From Paenibacillus sp. H1-7 (GTDB lineage: Bacteria > Bacillota > Bacilli > Paenibacillales > NBRC-103111): a stretch of 64,000 bases of DNA. The DNA lies in assembly GCF_022354825.1 (NCBI RefSeq), contig NZ_CP031168.1, positions 3,721,501 to 3,785,500 of the forward strand, in the 5' to 3' direction. Shown piece after piece: positions 27,519-36,936 of the stretch. The position numbers and the translations under genes are program-made. The first letter of the stretch is position 1. Each line of letters starts with the position of its first letter. A model generated the notes under the pieces. The model did no database searches and had not been told where the DNA came from. It worked only from the letters and a program-made list of their open reading frames with translations.

Positions 27519-29786
27519 ATGGAGCATGGTAAGCAGCATCCGTACTTATATTTCGATCGTTCATGGGTGGGCACCTTTGTTAGACGGTTGCGGCATGATG
27601 AAGCGCTTCAACGCGAGTGGACCGGCTTCGTCACTCAGGCGGACGAGCTGCTCAAGGAGAGTTTTGTCGATGAAGCCTACGCAGACGGGGAGGATTCCCA
27701 GCATGGCCGTTACGGCCCTCCAAGCGAGCAGGTGGCCAGAATGGGAACCGTGCTCGGCCTTGTATTCCAAGTGACGGGGGATCTTCGTTACGGCGAAAAG
27801 CTGAAGAGCGCTTTGCTTCACTATAGCGGCTATAACAAATGGTTCGGGAAGGGGTTGCTCCGAAATGATCCGCCGTGGCATTCCGAGCTGAATACATCGC
27901 GCTTCTGTCACGGTTTTGCTGTAGGCTACGACTGCATCTATGACATTCTGAGTGACGAAGAACGCAGGCTTGTGCGCGGAGCGTTACTCGGACTGGGCGT
28001 TCTGCCAACGCTTAGGGATTGGGTGTTTGCCGAAACCCGAATTCATACGCTTGATTCGATGGGACACAATTGGTGGGCGGTTATGATCGCGTTGGCCGGT
28101 GTAGGCGTACTGGCGGTGCTGAATGAGGAGGATAAGGCGGAGGCTTGGCTGGAGGAAATCGTCCGCATCTTCCCTGAGTATTTCCTGTACAAAGGGAGCG
28201 TACTTGGCGGCAAAAGCCCGAACTACGATGAAGAAGGCGCGTTCTACGAAAGCGTCAACTATGCCAATTACGGATTGTACGAATACTTGGTATTTCGTCT
28301 TGCTTTGCAAGAAACACGCGGGTATACCGGTTTCTCGGATATTCCGATGCTGGAGAAGGCGGGGGATTTCTTCCTGCATACCACTTATCCGGCATCCGAA
28401 AGGCCGCTGACCGTCAATTTCGGTGACGGCCACATTCATAATGGAGGCGCACAAGCAGTGAAGCTGCTGATGGCGAATGGATGGGGCGATGCGCGTTTGC
28501 GCTGGTATGTCCAGGAATGGAAATCGCCGGCCGGTTTCTATGACATCATATATTATGACCGGATTTGGACGGGGAAGTCTGAAGCACCGTCATGCGACCA
28601 TGCTTCGGTGATTTATCCCGAGATCGGTTGGGCGGTGATGCGTGATGGCTGGAAGCAAGACAGTACCCTTCTGGCAGTCAAGTCGGGCTTCACCTGGAAT
28701 CATGCCCACGCCGATGCAGGCTCCTTTGTGCTGTACCATCATGGGAAGCCGCTGCTGATCGATTCCGGGAACTGCTCGTATGGCCGTCCGGAATATCAAG
28801 GCTATTACATGCAGAGTGTAGCTCACAACGTAGTGCTGTATAACGGCAAAGGACAGCCGGTACAAGATATAGCGCGAGGGGTGAAGGAGCCCGGGCAAGT
28901 ATACCACCTGGTGGACCACGAAGGCCTGCGCTATGTGTATGCCGATGCGACAGGGCCGACCTCGCTCCATTTTTCACGGAATTACCGCCATTTTCTGTGG
29001 GTGGAAGGCGTCATGTTAATCATTGACGATATTCGGACTCATGAGCCGGGTACTTTGCAATGGCTGCTGCATTATGAGGGGGAAGCGATACCGCTGTCGA
29101 ATGGACACCTACGCATTCAAAATGGCGAGGCGGAAGTTACGGTGCAGCATTTATTCCCGAGCGAGCTGAAGGTAAAGGAAAAAGAGGGATTGGCCGATCA
29201 TGCTCCGGATACGAAAGTGAAGTATTTATCTTATGAAACGGTGCAGTCGGGATTGGATACCAAATTCATTACAGCGATCGCTCCGGTTGATCCTGACCGC
29301 AAGGCACCGGATGTCACAGTCACAGAAGGCGATGAAGTAATCCGTGTACGGATCGAAGGCGGAGGAAAACGAACGGACGTGCATCTAAACCTGCGTGCTG
29401 ACGGGCGAATTATGCATCGAAATTGCATTCGGACCTGTGATGGCTGGGAGACGGACGCTTATCTGGTTGCGCTGACGCGTCCGGCCGATTCCGAAGTGAG
29501 TGACGGATCCGATATCGAGAGATGCTTCATCAGCTATGGCAGCTTCCTGCGCAGAGATGGCCGGCCGCTGTTCTCATCGATGTCGCGAGCAACGGCTTGC
29601 ATCAAGCTAAGTGAGCAGGTGTTGTCCGTATCGATACAGGGACAGCCCTTTATTCGAGCGGAGCTTCGTCCGCCGGTCATGCCGGCCGCAATAACGACCA
29701 CCGGCAGCGCGGAGCTGCTGCTTGCTGAGAACGGTCTCATCGCGATTCGCCAAATCACCCCGATGCCGGCAAGACGTCCGGGATGA
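27519..29786 (+). CDS. Heparinase II/III family polysaccharide lyase-like protein
   Basis: 755 aa, no signal peptide. The N-terminal half is an (alpha/alpha) toroid (GLVFQVTGDLRYGEK; SMGHNWWAVMIALAGVGVLAV). The C-terminal half carries the heparinase II/III beta-domain with TWNHAHADAGSFVLYHHGKP near residues 390-410 (catalytic and metal histidines) and HNVVLYNGKGQP. It probably removes unsaturated or uronic sugars from imported oligosaccharides; the polysaccharide type (alginate, heparosan, other uronans) cannot be told. AGGGGGA lies before the ATG. Confidence 0.85.
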   Translation: MEHGKQHPYLYFDRSWVGTFVRRLRHDEALQREWTGFVTQADELLKESFVDEAYADGEDSQHGRYGPPSEQVARMGTVLGLVFQVTGDLRYGEKLKSALLHYSGYNKWFGKGLLRNDPPWHSELNTSRFCHGFAVGYDCIYDILSDEERRLVRGALLGLGVLPTLRDWVFAETRIHTLDSMGHNWWAVMIALAGVGVLAVLNEEDKAEAWLEEIVRIFPEYFLYKGSVLGGKSPNYDEEGAFYESVNYANYGLYEYLVFRLALQETRGYTGFSDIPMLEKAGDFFLHTTYPASERPLTVNFGDGHIHNGGAQAVKLLMANGWGDARLRWYVQEWKSPAGFYDIIYYDRIWTGKSEAPSCDHASVIYPEIGWAVMRDGWKQDSTLLAVKSGFTWNHAHADAGSFVLYHHGKPLLIDSGNCSYGRPEYQGYYMQSVAHNVVLYNGKGQPVQDIARGVKEPGQVYHLVDHEGLRYVYADATGPTSLHFSRNYRHFLWVEGVMLIIDDIRTHEPGTLQWLLHYEGEAIPLSNGHLRIQNGEAEVTVQHLFPSELKVKEKEGLADHAPDTKVKYLSYETVQSGLDTKFITAIAPVDPDRKAPDVTVTEGDEVIRVRIEGGGKRTDVHLNLRADGRIMHRNCIRTCDGWETDAYLVALTRPADSEVSDGSDIERCFISYGSFLRRDGRPLFSSMSRATACIKLSEQVLSVSIQGQPFIRAELRPPVMPAAITTTGSAELLLAENGLIAIRQITPMPARRPG

Positions 29787-29903
29787 TGCGTGATGCGCGA
29801 TCTTTCGTCCGTGTTCGTCATGCTCTGCCAAGCCCGACCTTAGCTCGAAGGAGAGCCTTCGCTTTCCGACAAGGGTACAATCGCTAGATCCATTTGATTC
29901 GGG

Positions 29904-29939
29904 ACGAGGCTGCATGAATCATTGCAGTCTCGTTTTTTA
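29904..29939 (+). terminator. Intrinsic terminator after heparinase-like gene
   Basis: CGAGGCTGCA pairs with TGCAGTCTCG (one mismatch) around an eight-base loop, then TTTTTT. Confidence 0.85.
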
Positions 29940-29950
29940 TAACCGCAAAT

Positions 29951-30096
29951 GGAAAGATAAAGTTCGGTAAAGCGATAAAGCGTATCGGAGATTTCCAATT
30001 GGTGATAAAAACTACCTTGCTTACGAAGCGAGTTTTGCTAAAGCAAAACTTTAAGGTTGTTCATCCCTGAAATGCTACGATAGGAGTTTTTCTCAT
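29951..30096. repeat. Dispersed intergenic repeat, copy A
   Basis: 146 bp, closely matched by 36568-36715. It contains a GCTTACGAAGCG segment followed by the hairpin AGTTTTGCT/AGCAAAACT (30031-30050), then TTTAAGG, and ends GATAGGAGTTTTTCTCAT. It lies between a terminator and the next promoter. Confidence 0.85.
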
Positions 30097-30143
30097 GTGA
30101 AATTATTCCGCAAACAAATGTATTTAATGATGCAAGAAAATGG

Positions 30144-30172
30144 TTGACATAGAAACATTTCTCACTTAACAT
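30144..30172 (+). promoter_or_regulatory. Sigma-A promoter of isomerase gene
   Basis: Perfect TTGACA (30144-30149), 17 bp, TAACAT (30167-30172), in an AT-rich stretch about 135 bp before the gene at 30306. Confidence 0.7.
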
Positions 30173-30188
30173 AAAATTACAGAAGTTA

Positions 30189-30202
30189 TATTAACGTTAA
30201 TA
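30189..30202. promoter_or_regulatory. 14-bp perfect palindrome, candidate operator
   Basis: TATTAACGTTAATA begins 17 bp after the -10 box, in the early transcribed region, a place suited to repressor binding. The regulator is unknown. Confidence 0.45.
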
Positions 30203-30305
30203 CAACAATGAATTCAAACTTGTGCAGACACACTAACATCCTGGTTTTTCATCCATACATCCAGTACGTAACCATTGATTTTATTTTGGAGAAGGAGTTG
30301 TTATT

Positions 30306-31325
30306 ATGAGTAACGGGCAAGAGAATGTTCAAGTATACGAACCGGTTCCAACCAGCCGCTATTTGGCGGATCATCCAAGAGGGTCTTATTATACCGGGGA
30401 TTATAAGCTCGGCCTTAACTTCTACAGCTTCAGCCATAATCTGAACTCTTGGATGAACGGCAGCACGGACGGAGCGACTCCGATCGACACGATGCAAGTG
30501 ATCCGGTTTGCAAAAGACGCGGGATTCGATGCCGTGGATGTAACCTCGTACTACATTCCCGGGTATGACAATGCTTCGATGCCGACCAAATCAGACCGTG
30601 AGATCTTTGAGTATGCCGCCAATATCAGAAAGCTGTGCGAGGAATTGGGAATCGCCGTCAGCGGAACAGGAGTAAAGAACGATTTTGCCGATCCGAGCCA
30701 AGAGAGACGTGAGCTGGATGTGAAACGAGTCAAATATTGGATCGATGTAGCGGCTGAGATGGGAGCTCCAGTCATGAGAGTGTTTAACGGAGCTGTACCG
30801 CAGGATATCGAAGCTCATGGCTGGGAGAAGATAGCCCGCGAAAGGATCATTCCTGCACTTCAGCAATGCGCGGAGTACGGGGCGAGCAAAGGGGTTGTCG
30901 TCGGCATGCAAAATCACGGAGATATGGTGTGCACAGCCGATCAAGTGATCCGAATTTTGCAATGGGCGGATCATCCTAATCTGGGGCTGATCAACGATAC
31001 CGGATTTTTCAGAAACTTCCGTGATCGAACGGGTCTTGACTACGCCTGGTATGACGATATCGAAGCAGTCCTTCCTTATACCGTCAACTTCCAGGTTAAG
31101 CGAAAACCGGCCGGGGCGAACACCGATGCTCTTATCGATCTGGATGAGCTGTTTACCCGAATTCGTTACAGCAGCTACCGGGGCTGCATTCCGTTGGAGA
31201 CCTTGTGGGTGAACGGGGACGCGAATCATCCCAAAGATTTGAACGAGCCGCCATTCGGACAGGTTGCCGATTTTCTTAACCAAATAAGAGCTGCATCGGA
31301 GCGTACGAAAACGAAGTCGTCCTAA
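30306..31325 (+). CDS. Sugar phosphate isomerase/epimerase family TIM-barrel protein
   Basis: 339 aa of the AP-endonuclease-2-like TIM-barrel family (xylose-isomerase-like). Supporting segments are KLGLNFYSFSHNL, AKDAGFDAVDVTSYY, MRVFNGAVP, VVGMQNHGDMVCTADQ, LGLINDTGFF and a final GCIPLETLW that supplies a metal-binding glutamate. It probably isomerises or epimerises a keto sugar. GGAGAAGGAG precedes the ATG. The following SDR is frameshifted, so the pair may no longer work as a pathway. Confidence 0.87.
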   Translation: MSNGQENVQVYEPVPTSRYLADHPRGSYYTGDYKLGLNFYSFSHNLNSWMNGSTDGATPIDTMQVIRFAKDAGFDAVDVTSYYIPGYDNASMPTKSDREIFEYAANIRKLCEELGIAVSGTGVKNDFADPSQERRELDVKRVKYWIDVAAEMGAPVMRVFNGAVPQDIEAHGWEKIARERIIPALQQCAEYGASKGVVVGMQNHGDMVCTADQVIRILQWADHPNLGLINDTGFFRNFRDRTGLDYAWYDDIEAVLPYTVNFQVKRKPAGANTDALIDLDELFTRIRYSSYRGCIPLETLWVNGDANHPKDLNEPPFGQVADFLNQIRAASERTKTKSS

Positions 31326-31422
31326 ACGGAGGAGCAAAAGGCATGTGATTGAACTAAGAGGGAACTTTCGATGCCAATACCGCTTTGCGTTAAGCGGACT
31401 AACTTAAACGAGGTGCGTGAAG

Positions 31423-32150
31423 GTGGATTTTACCGGAAAGGTAGCTGTAGTTACCGGAGCAAGCTCCGGAATAGGTCTGGCAGCCGCCAAAATGCTGAGC
31501 GAGCATGGATCCTATGTCATCTCGCTGGCGAGAGACGAGGGCAATCTGAGGAAGTCGATCGATTCCATCGAGGCCGATGTGAGGAAGAACATTACCGGAA
31601 TAGCAACCGATGTCAGGGACGAGGCTTCCGTCAAACAAGCCATAGAGCAGACGGTATCCATGTATGGGCAAATCGATATATTGATAAATGCGGCCGGCGT
31701 AAGCATGCCTGGAAAGCAGCTGCTGCAAGAAATTGAGCTGAAGCAATGGCAGCGAATCATGGAAACGAATTTGACCGGGACGTTTCTAGTGAGCCGAGAG
31801 GCGCTGCTGCGGATGAATGAAAGAAATTCCGGCTATATTATCAACATCTTGTCGACGGCCGCTTTTCATGCTGGCAGCGGGGACAGCATTTATTCCGCTT
31901 CCAAATACGGCGCAAGGGCATTGACGGAATCGATGATCTCGGCCAGCCGCCGTTCGGAGTTCGCGTCTCGTCCATCAGTCCGGGCGCTGTCGATACTAAC
32001 ATATGGAGCCACAAACTAGAGCCGGTGTCGCAGGAAAGCCGCGATACGATGCTGAAACCGGGCGATATAGCGGACATTATTCTGTTTTTATTAACCCGCC
32101 CGCGAGCCGTTCATATCGATAATATTACGGTTACTTCTTGGGATCGATGA
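31423..32150 (+). pseudogene. SDR family oxidoreductase, frameshifted
   Basis: It starts as a normal short-chain dehydrogenase: MDFTGKVAVVTGASSGIG, GQIDILINAAG, NILSTAAFHAG and the YxxxK motif YSASKYGARAL. The original frame then runs out at 32019. The expected continuation (FGVRVSSISPGAVDTNIWS ... ITVTSWDR) is in another frame from about 31950 to the stop at 32148-32150. The shift equals loss of one base near 31935-31953. Either the gene is inactivated or the assembly has an indel. GTG at 31423 with GAGGTG 7 bases upstream is the likely start. Confidence 0.85.
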
Positions 32151-32181
32151 TTGTGATGATTGCTGTCAGAGAAAAATGGTT

Positions 32182-32214
32182 CAAGCAGCCCGCGAATAGC
32201 GGGTTTTTGCTTGT
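32182..32214 (+). terminator. Terminator after the SDR pseudogene
   Basis: CCCGC-GAATA-GCGGG followed by TTTTT; CAAGCA and TGCTTG flank it and can extend the stem. Confidence 0.8.
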
Positions 32215-32299
32215 AAATAATTCGGTAGGGGAAGCGACTCTCCCGGGTGATAACCTGCAAGGAAGCTGCACCAAGACGTGCTAGCGGGCTATCGTACCT

Positions 32300-32478
32300 C
32301 GGACACAGGATCCGCTATTCCTTGGAATTCTGCTTCTTTTGCAGAGCGATCGGACAGTGAGTCCGTTATTTGCTAATTTTTCAAGCGAAAATAGTGTAAT
32401 TTGGCCCAATAAAGGACCTCAAGTCCGATCACCATAGAAAAAGCGCCATTTTGGGTGAAATAACGGATCCACGGTCCA
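32300..32478. repeat. Four copies of a 20-bp CGGAC-n-TCCGyTATT motif, two in each orientation
   Basis: Forward copies at 32300-32319 (CGGACACAGGATCCGCTATT) and 32351-32370 (CGGACAGTGAGTCCGTTATT). Reverse copies at 32408-32427 and 32459-32478 read as CGGACTTGAGGTCCTTTATT and a close variant on the minus strand. The two pairs face each other across a central AT-rich stretch, so the whole block is an imperfect inverted repeat. Confidence 0.75.
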
Positions 32479-32555
32479 CAAGTAATTTGACAATGCTCAA
32501 CTTTGCTGTGCCCCGGTGCGTTCCCCCAACATCATCATCAGTCTCTCACAAGCTC

Positions 32556-32581
32556 AAGCCCGCGAATAGAGGGCTTTTTTT
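32556..32581 (+). terminator. Orphan terminator hairpin
   Basis: AAGCCC-n9-GGGCTT followed by a T-run. No gene precedes it within 400 bp. Its stem and loop (CCCGCGAATAG) resemble those of the terminator at 32189. Confidence 0.65.
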
Positions 32582-32754
32582 CTTGTTATAATCTCGGACT
32601 AGCCGTCTTCTCCATCCTAAGTAAGACAAAAAAATGAAAGTTTGGAAATGAACTCCGCAAACTTGCGTAAAGATTAGGCTTCAGATGATATGCTATGCTG
32701 AAAGCGTTATCAGGAGTGGACATCATTAGCACCCTTATGAATGGAGGAGAATGT

Positions 32755-35700
32755 TTGTACAACTTTAAAAGAGGCTTATCCGCATGGATGGCTGCCGTAC
32801 TCTCTGTCAGCCTGATCCTCGGGTCCGGAGCGTCCGGTTCGGGACAAGCGGAAGCCGCAGCGGCGCCTTCCGGATCGAAATTCGACTTCGGATCGGATAC
32901 AAGTCCGGTGGCGGCGGGCTATACCCGGGTTTCCAACACCATGATTTACAGTGCGGCACGGGGTTACGGGTTGGACAAGACGGTGAATAACCGGGATCGG
33001 GGCACCTCGGATCCGCTGCTGCGTGATTTTGTACTTGCATCCGATTTTGCTTTCATGGTCGACTTGCCCAATGGGGAATATTCCGTTCGCGTCATCGCAG
33101 GGGATGATATCGCCTCTAACAAAACCGAGGTGAAGATCGAGGGTGTCTCCTACGGCACCTTGACCTCGTCCACCGGCAATTATGCCGAGCTGACCAAGAC
33201 GATCCAGCTAAACGACGGACAAATGACCTTCCAGTTTAGCAAGGACGGCCGGGTCAATGCGATTGAAATCACACCACAGAAGGCGCCGACCGGACTAACC
33301 GTAACCTCCGTAACGTATGCGCCGAATCCTTCGGTGGGGCTCGTATGGGATGCCGTTTATGGCGCGTCTAGCTACAACATTTATAGACAAACAGATGGCG
33401 GTACGGACTTTACCCAATTGGGGTCTACTGTTGAGCCGGCTTATACGGATACAACGGTTCAACTCGGCGGGACCTATCAATACAAGGTCACACAGATGAT
33501 GCTGCAAAATATCGAATCCGCAGCCAGCGCACCCGTGACCGTAACGATTCGTGATGCCTCTGTTCCGGTACCTGCTGCGCCTACAGGCCTAACCATAACT
33601 GATTCCACGAAAACGAGTTTGACGCTTCGTTGGAACTCTGTACCTTCTGCGCTGCAATATCGGGTACTTCGTTCCCTAACCCCCGAGGGACCGTTTACCG
33701 AAGTGGGGACGGTATCAGCGGCAGGGTATACGGATCAGGACGTATTTACGACGGTACCTTACTATTATCAGGTAAAAGCAGTCAGCCTGGGCGGAATGTC
33801 CGGACCGTCGGAGGTGCTTGCCGTACCGGCCATGACGAAGCTGACACGTCAGATGGAGACGCTGGACCGCAGTCCGGTTGCCGTGAAGGTTGACGGCGGC
33901 GTCTACGCGGGTTGGAGGCTTTTCGGAACCGATGCCAAGGATATTGCCTTCAATCTGTATCGGAATGGCATAAGGATTAACCAGGAGCCGATTACCGGAA
34001 GCACGAATTATTTGGATGCCGATGGAACGGCAGACTCCGCCTACGAAGTCCGTGCTATACGTAATGGAACGGAAGATTCATACGGCGAGACCTTCCAGGT
34101 ATGGGGCCAAAATTATATGGATGTCCCGCTCCAAAAGCCGGCTGACGGCGTCACTCCTGCCGGAGAGGCATACACCTATCGCGCCAACGATGCAAGCGTC
34201 GGCGATCTTGACGGCGACGGCAAGCTCGAGCTGGTAGTGAAATGGGATCCTTCCAATTCCAAGGATAATTCCCAGTCCGGTTATACCGGCAACGTGTACT
34301 TGGATGCTTACAAGCTGGACGGGACCAAGCTATGGCGAATCGATCTCGGACGCAATATCCGCGCCGGGGCCCATTATACGCAGTTCATGGTATATGATTT
34401 GGACGGAGACGGCAAAGCCGAGGTCGCTTTTAAGACGGCTGACGGCACCGTTGACGGCACGGGTCAAGTGATAGGGAATGCGGGCGCGGATTACCGCAAT
34501 TCCAGCGGGTATATTTTGAGCGGCCCGGAATTTTTAACTATTTTTAACGGCCAGACCGGGCAGGCATTGTTCACAACAGATTACGATCCGCCGAGAGGCA
34601 ATGTCTCCAGCTGGGGGGACAATTATGGGAACCGGGTGGACCGCTTCCTGGCAGCCGTTGCCTATCTGGATGGAGAACGGCCGAGCCTCGTCATGGCAAG
34701 AGGCTATTACACACGCACCGTGCTGGTTGCTTACAACTGGCGCGACGGCAAGCTGACCAAGCTGTGGAAGTTCGATACGAACGATCCGGGCAACTCTTCC
34801 TACACCGGGCAGGGCAATCATAATCTGTCCGTTGCGGACGTAGATCAAGACGGCAAGGATGAAATCACTTACGGCGCTATGGCCATTGACGACAACGGAA
34901 CGGTCTTGTATTCGACCGGGCTGGGTCACGGGGATGCGATGCATCTAGGCGATTTGGATCCGAGCCGCCCGGGAATGGAGTATTTCGGCGTCCACGAGGA
35001 ATATCCGAATCCGGCGGGTATCGAGTTCCGCGATGCGAAGACCGGCAAGCTGATATGGGGCGTTCCTACGAATTACGATGTAGGCAGAGGCATGTCCGCC
35101 GACATCGACCCCCGTTATCTAGGGGAGGAGATGTGGACTTCCGGAGAGTCCGGCGGCGTGTACACTACAACCGGTCAGAAAATCAGCACCTCCGTGCCGT
35201 CGATCAATTATGGCATCTGGTGGGACGGGGACTTGCTGCGCGAGCTGCTGGATCACAAATGGAGCGATCCGATCGGCGTCGGCAAAATCGATAAATGGGA
35301 TTATACCGTCAATAAGTCCGTCAATGTGTTGATGGCCACCGGTACGAATTCGAATAATACGACCAAGGGCAATCCTTCTCTTCAGGCCGATTTGTTCGGA
35401 GACTGGAGGGAGGAAGCGGTCTGGCGTACGGAAGACAGCAGCGCGCTGCGGATTTACACGACGACCGATGTGACCTCTCATCGATTGTACACCCTAATGG
35501 ATGATCCGGAGTACCGATTAGCCGTCGCTTGGCAAAACGTCGCGTATAATCAGCCTCCGCACCCGAGCTTCTATCTGGGTGAAGGTATGTCGGAGCCGCC
35601 TGTTCCATCGATTCAGCGCATTCCGTTGAAGGTGGTGGCCATTTCCGTAACGGCGCCGGCCTATGAAGTCGAAGCAGGCCGCAGCCTCCAGCTCCGGGCG

Positions 35701-36492
35701 CAAGTATTGCCTGCAGCCGCTGAGAATAAGTCGGTAGCATGGAGCGTACAATCGCAGGACGGTACACCTTCGACGATTGCATCCATTGATGCGAACGGCG
35801 TGCTGCGAGCTATTGCGCCGGGAACGGTTCAAGTGAAAGCGGCAGCCACCGATGGATCCGGGATCGTTGGAAGTGCAGCCGTTACGATCGTTATTCCTGA
35901 CGGCCCTGCAGCGGGAGCTCCCGCCAAAGGCGTCCTGTCCAGCGATAACGGGCATGATACGGGTATTTTGGACGGCAGCTACAAGATTACGATGAACGTA
36001 TGGTGGGGAAATAACGGCACTATTTACAAGCTTTACGAGAATGACCGTCTGATTGAAATCAAGACGCTTTCCGATCAAACGCCGAATGCCCAAGCCGTTA
36101 CGAGCACGATCACAGGCAAGCCGAACGGAACTTACCGATATACATGCGAGCTGATCAATCGGCAGGGTACGACCCCGTGCGATCCGATTTCCGTACAGGT
36201 GACCCAAGCTAATCCGGGCAAAGCGGTGCTATCCCATAACAATTGGGACGGCGACGGCAGCTATGACATCCAAATGAATATGTGGTGGGGGACGAATGCG
36301 ACCACCTACAAGCTGTACGAGAACAATGTGCTTATCGATACCCAGACTCTTAAGAGCGCTACCCCCGCAGCCCAAGCGGCGGTAACGAAAATTCAAGGCC
36401 GCAGCGCCGGAACGTACGAGTACATCGCGGAGCTGAGCAACGATGCGGGCACGTCCCGCTCGGAGGCCATCAAGGTCAAGGTTTCCCCGTAG
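32755..36492 (+). CDS. Secreted multidomain rhamnogalacturonan lyase (PL11, YesW-like)
   Basis: 1245 aa from a TTG start at 32755 (GGAGG 7 bases upstream). Signal peptide to about residue 36. Domains: a galactose-binding-like module (~42-175) of the type found with pectin esterases; two FN3 modules (~176-267 and ~271-360); the PL11 catalytic propeller (~361-953) with repeated calcium-binding DLDGDGK-type loops ([48 protein letters not shown]); a bacterial Ig-like domain (~955-1048); and two similar C-terminal modules (~1054-1152 and ~1153-1245; shared NxWWGxNxTxYKLYEN). It would cleave the rhamnogalacturonan I backbone outside the cell. The AraC and YesM/YesN genes downstream fit that pathway. 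Confidence 0.9.
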   Translation: MYNFKRGLSAWMAAVLSVSLILGSGASGSGQAEAAAAPSGSKFDFGSDTSPVAAGYTRVSNTMIYSAARGYGLDKTVNNRDRGTSDPLLRDFVLASDFAFMVDLPNGEYSVRVIAGDDIASNKTEVKIEGVSYGTLTSSTGNYAELTKTIQLNDGQMTFQFSKDGRVNAIEITPQKAPTGLTVTSVTYAPNPSVGLVWDAVYGASSYNIYRQTDGGTDFTQLGSTVEPAYTDTTVQLGGTYQYKVTQMMLQNIESAASAPVTVTIRDASVPVPAAPTGLTITDSTKTSLTLRWNSVPSALQYRVLRSLTPEGPFTEVGTVSAAGYTDQDVFTTVPYYYQVKAVSLGGMSGPSEVLAVPAMTKLTRQMETLDRSPVAVKVDGGVYAGWRLFGTDAKDIAFNLYRNGIRINQEPITGSTNYLDADGTADSAYEVRAIRNGTEDSYGETFQVWGQNYMDVPLQKPADGVTPAGEAYTYRANDASVGDLDGDGKLELVVKWDPSNSKDNSQSGYTGNVYLDAYKLDGTKLWRIDLGRNIRAGAHYTQFMVYDLDGDGKAEVAFKTADGTVDGTGQVIGNAGADYRNSSGYILSGPEFLTIFNGQTGQALFTTDYDPPRGNVSSWGDNYGNRVDRFLAAVAYLDGERPSLVMARGYYTRTVLVAYNWRDGKLTKLWKFDTNDPGNSSYTGQGNHNLSVADVDQDGKDEITYGAMAIDDNGTVLYSTGLGHGDAMHLGDLDPSRPGMEYFGVHEEYPNPAGIEFRDAKTGKLIWGVPTNYDVGRGMSADIDPRYLGEEMWTSGESGGVYTTTGQKISTSVPSINYGIWWDGDLLRELLDHKWSDPIGVGKIDKWDYTVNKSVNVLMATGTNSNNTTKGNPSLQADLFGDWREEAVWRTEDSSALRIYTTTDVTSHRLYTLMDDPEYRLAVAWQNVAYNQPPHPSFYLGEGMSEPPVPSIQRIPLKVVAISVTAPAYEVEAGRSLQLRAQVLPAAAENKSVAWSVQSQDGTPSTIASIDANGVLRAIAPGTVQVKAAATDGSGIVGSAAVTIVIPDGPAAGAPAKGVLSSDNGHDTGILDGSYKITMNVWWGNNGTIYKLYENDRLIEIKTLSDQTPNAQAVTSTITGKPNGTYRYTCELINRQGTTPCDPISVQVTQANPGKAVLSHNNWDGDGSYDIQMNMWWGTNATTYKLYENNVLIDTQTLKSATPAAQAAVTKIQGRSAGTYEYIAELSNDAGTSRSEAIKVKVSP

Positions 36493-36506
36493 AAACCCGA
36501 CTAGAA

Positions 36507-36559
36507 GAAGCTTAGATCAAAAGCAAATGCTTGATCGCTTTTGGCTAAGCTTCTTTTTT
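36507..36559 (+). terminator. Intrinsic terminator after the PL11 gene
   Basis: GAAGCTTAG (36507-36515) pairs with CTAAGCTTC (36545-36553), with GATCAAAAGC/GCTTTTGG-type pairing inside, then TTTTTT. Confidence 0.85.
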
Positions 36560-36567
36560 ACCACATA

Positions 36568-36715
36568 GGAAAGTTTAAGTTCGGTAAAGCGATAAAGCGT
36601 ATCGAAGATCTTTTCTTTTGGCGATAAAAACACCTCGCTTTACGAAGCGAGTTTTGCTAAAGCAAAACTTTAAGGTCGCACATCCTCGAAGTACTCCGAT
36701 AGGAGTTTTTCTCAT
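36568..36715. repeat. Dispersed intergenic repeat, copy B
   Basis: 148 bp closely matching 29951-30096 along its whole length. It holds a double hairpin: CTCGCTT/AAGCGAG (36634-36651), then AGTTTTGCT/AGCAAAACT (36650-36669), followed by TTTAAGG, and ends GATAGGAGTTTTTCTCAT like copy A. Also placed directly after a terminator. Confidence 0.85.
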
Positions 36716-36936
36716 TTTCAAACCAAGGAGGAGAACGACAAAATCCCTGCTTTTTTGCGTACAAATAGGCTATAATTATGTCTGAATCGACCATGATGCA
36801 CGGCAGCGGTTGCCGTATGATGAATATAAGGGCTGCATACAATGGGGAGAGCCCATGAAGTCTGTTTCCGCAAGAACAACGTGACTGATGCTTTCGAAGG
36901 AAGGTTTACTTTGTAAGACTTGAAGGAGGTTTTCCC

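Larger units (their letters stand above)
29787..30305. other. 519-bp intergenic region with terminator, repeat and promoter
   Basis: No gene seen. In order it holds the heparinase-gene terminator (29904-29939), dispersed repeat copy A (29951-30096), a good sigma-A promoter (30144-30172) and a 14-bp palindrome (30189-30202) before the isomerase gene. Confidence 0.7.
32151..32754. other. 604-bp intergenic region
   Basis: No gene seen. It holds two similar terminator hairpins (32182-32214 and 32556-32581) with four copies of a 20-bp motif between them (32300-32478), then an AT-rich stretch with an extended -10 (TGCTATGCT, 32691-32699) before the lyase gene. Confidence 0.6.
36493..36936. other. 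444-bp intergenic region before AraC gene
   Basis: It contains the PL11 terminator, repeat copy B and a TATAAT -10 box at 36771-36776 (no good -35). Minus-strand open frames here lack ribosome sites and cross the AraC gene, so I do not call them genes. Confidence 0.6.

Noticed and set aside
30085..30099. TAGGAG followed by ATG TGA in repeat copy A, resembling a start-stop mini-ORF
   Set aside because: Copy B has ATT instead of ATG at this place, so it is not conserved.
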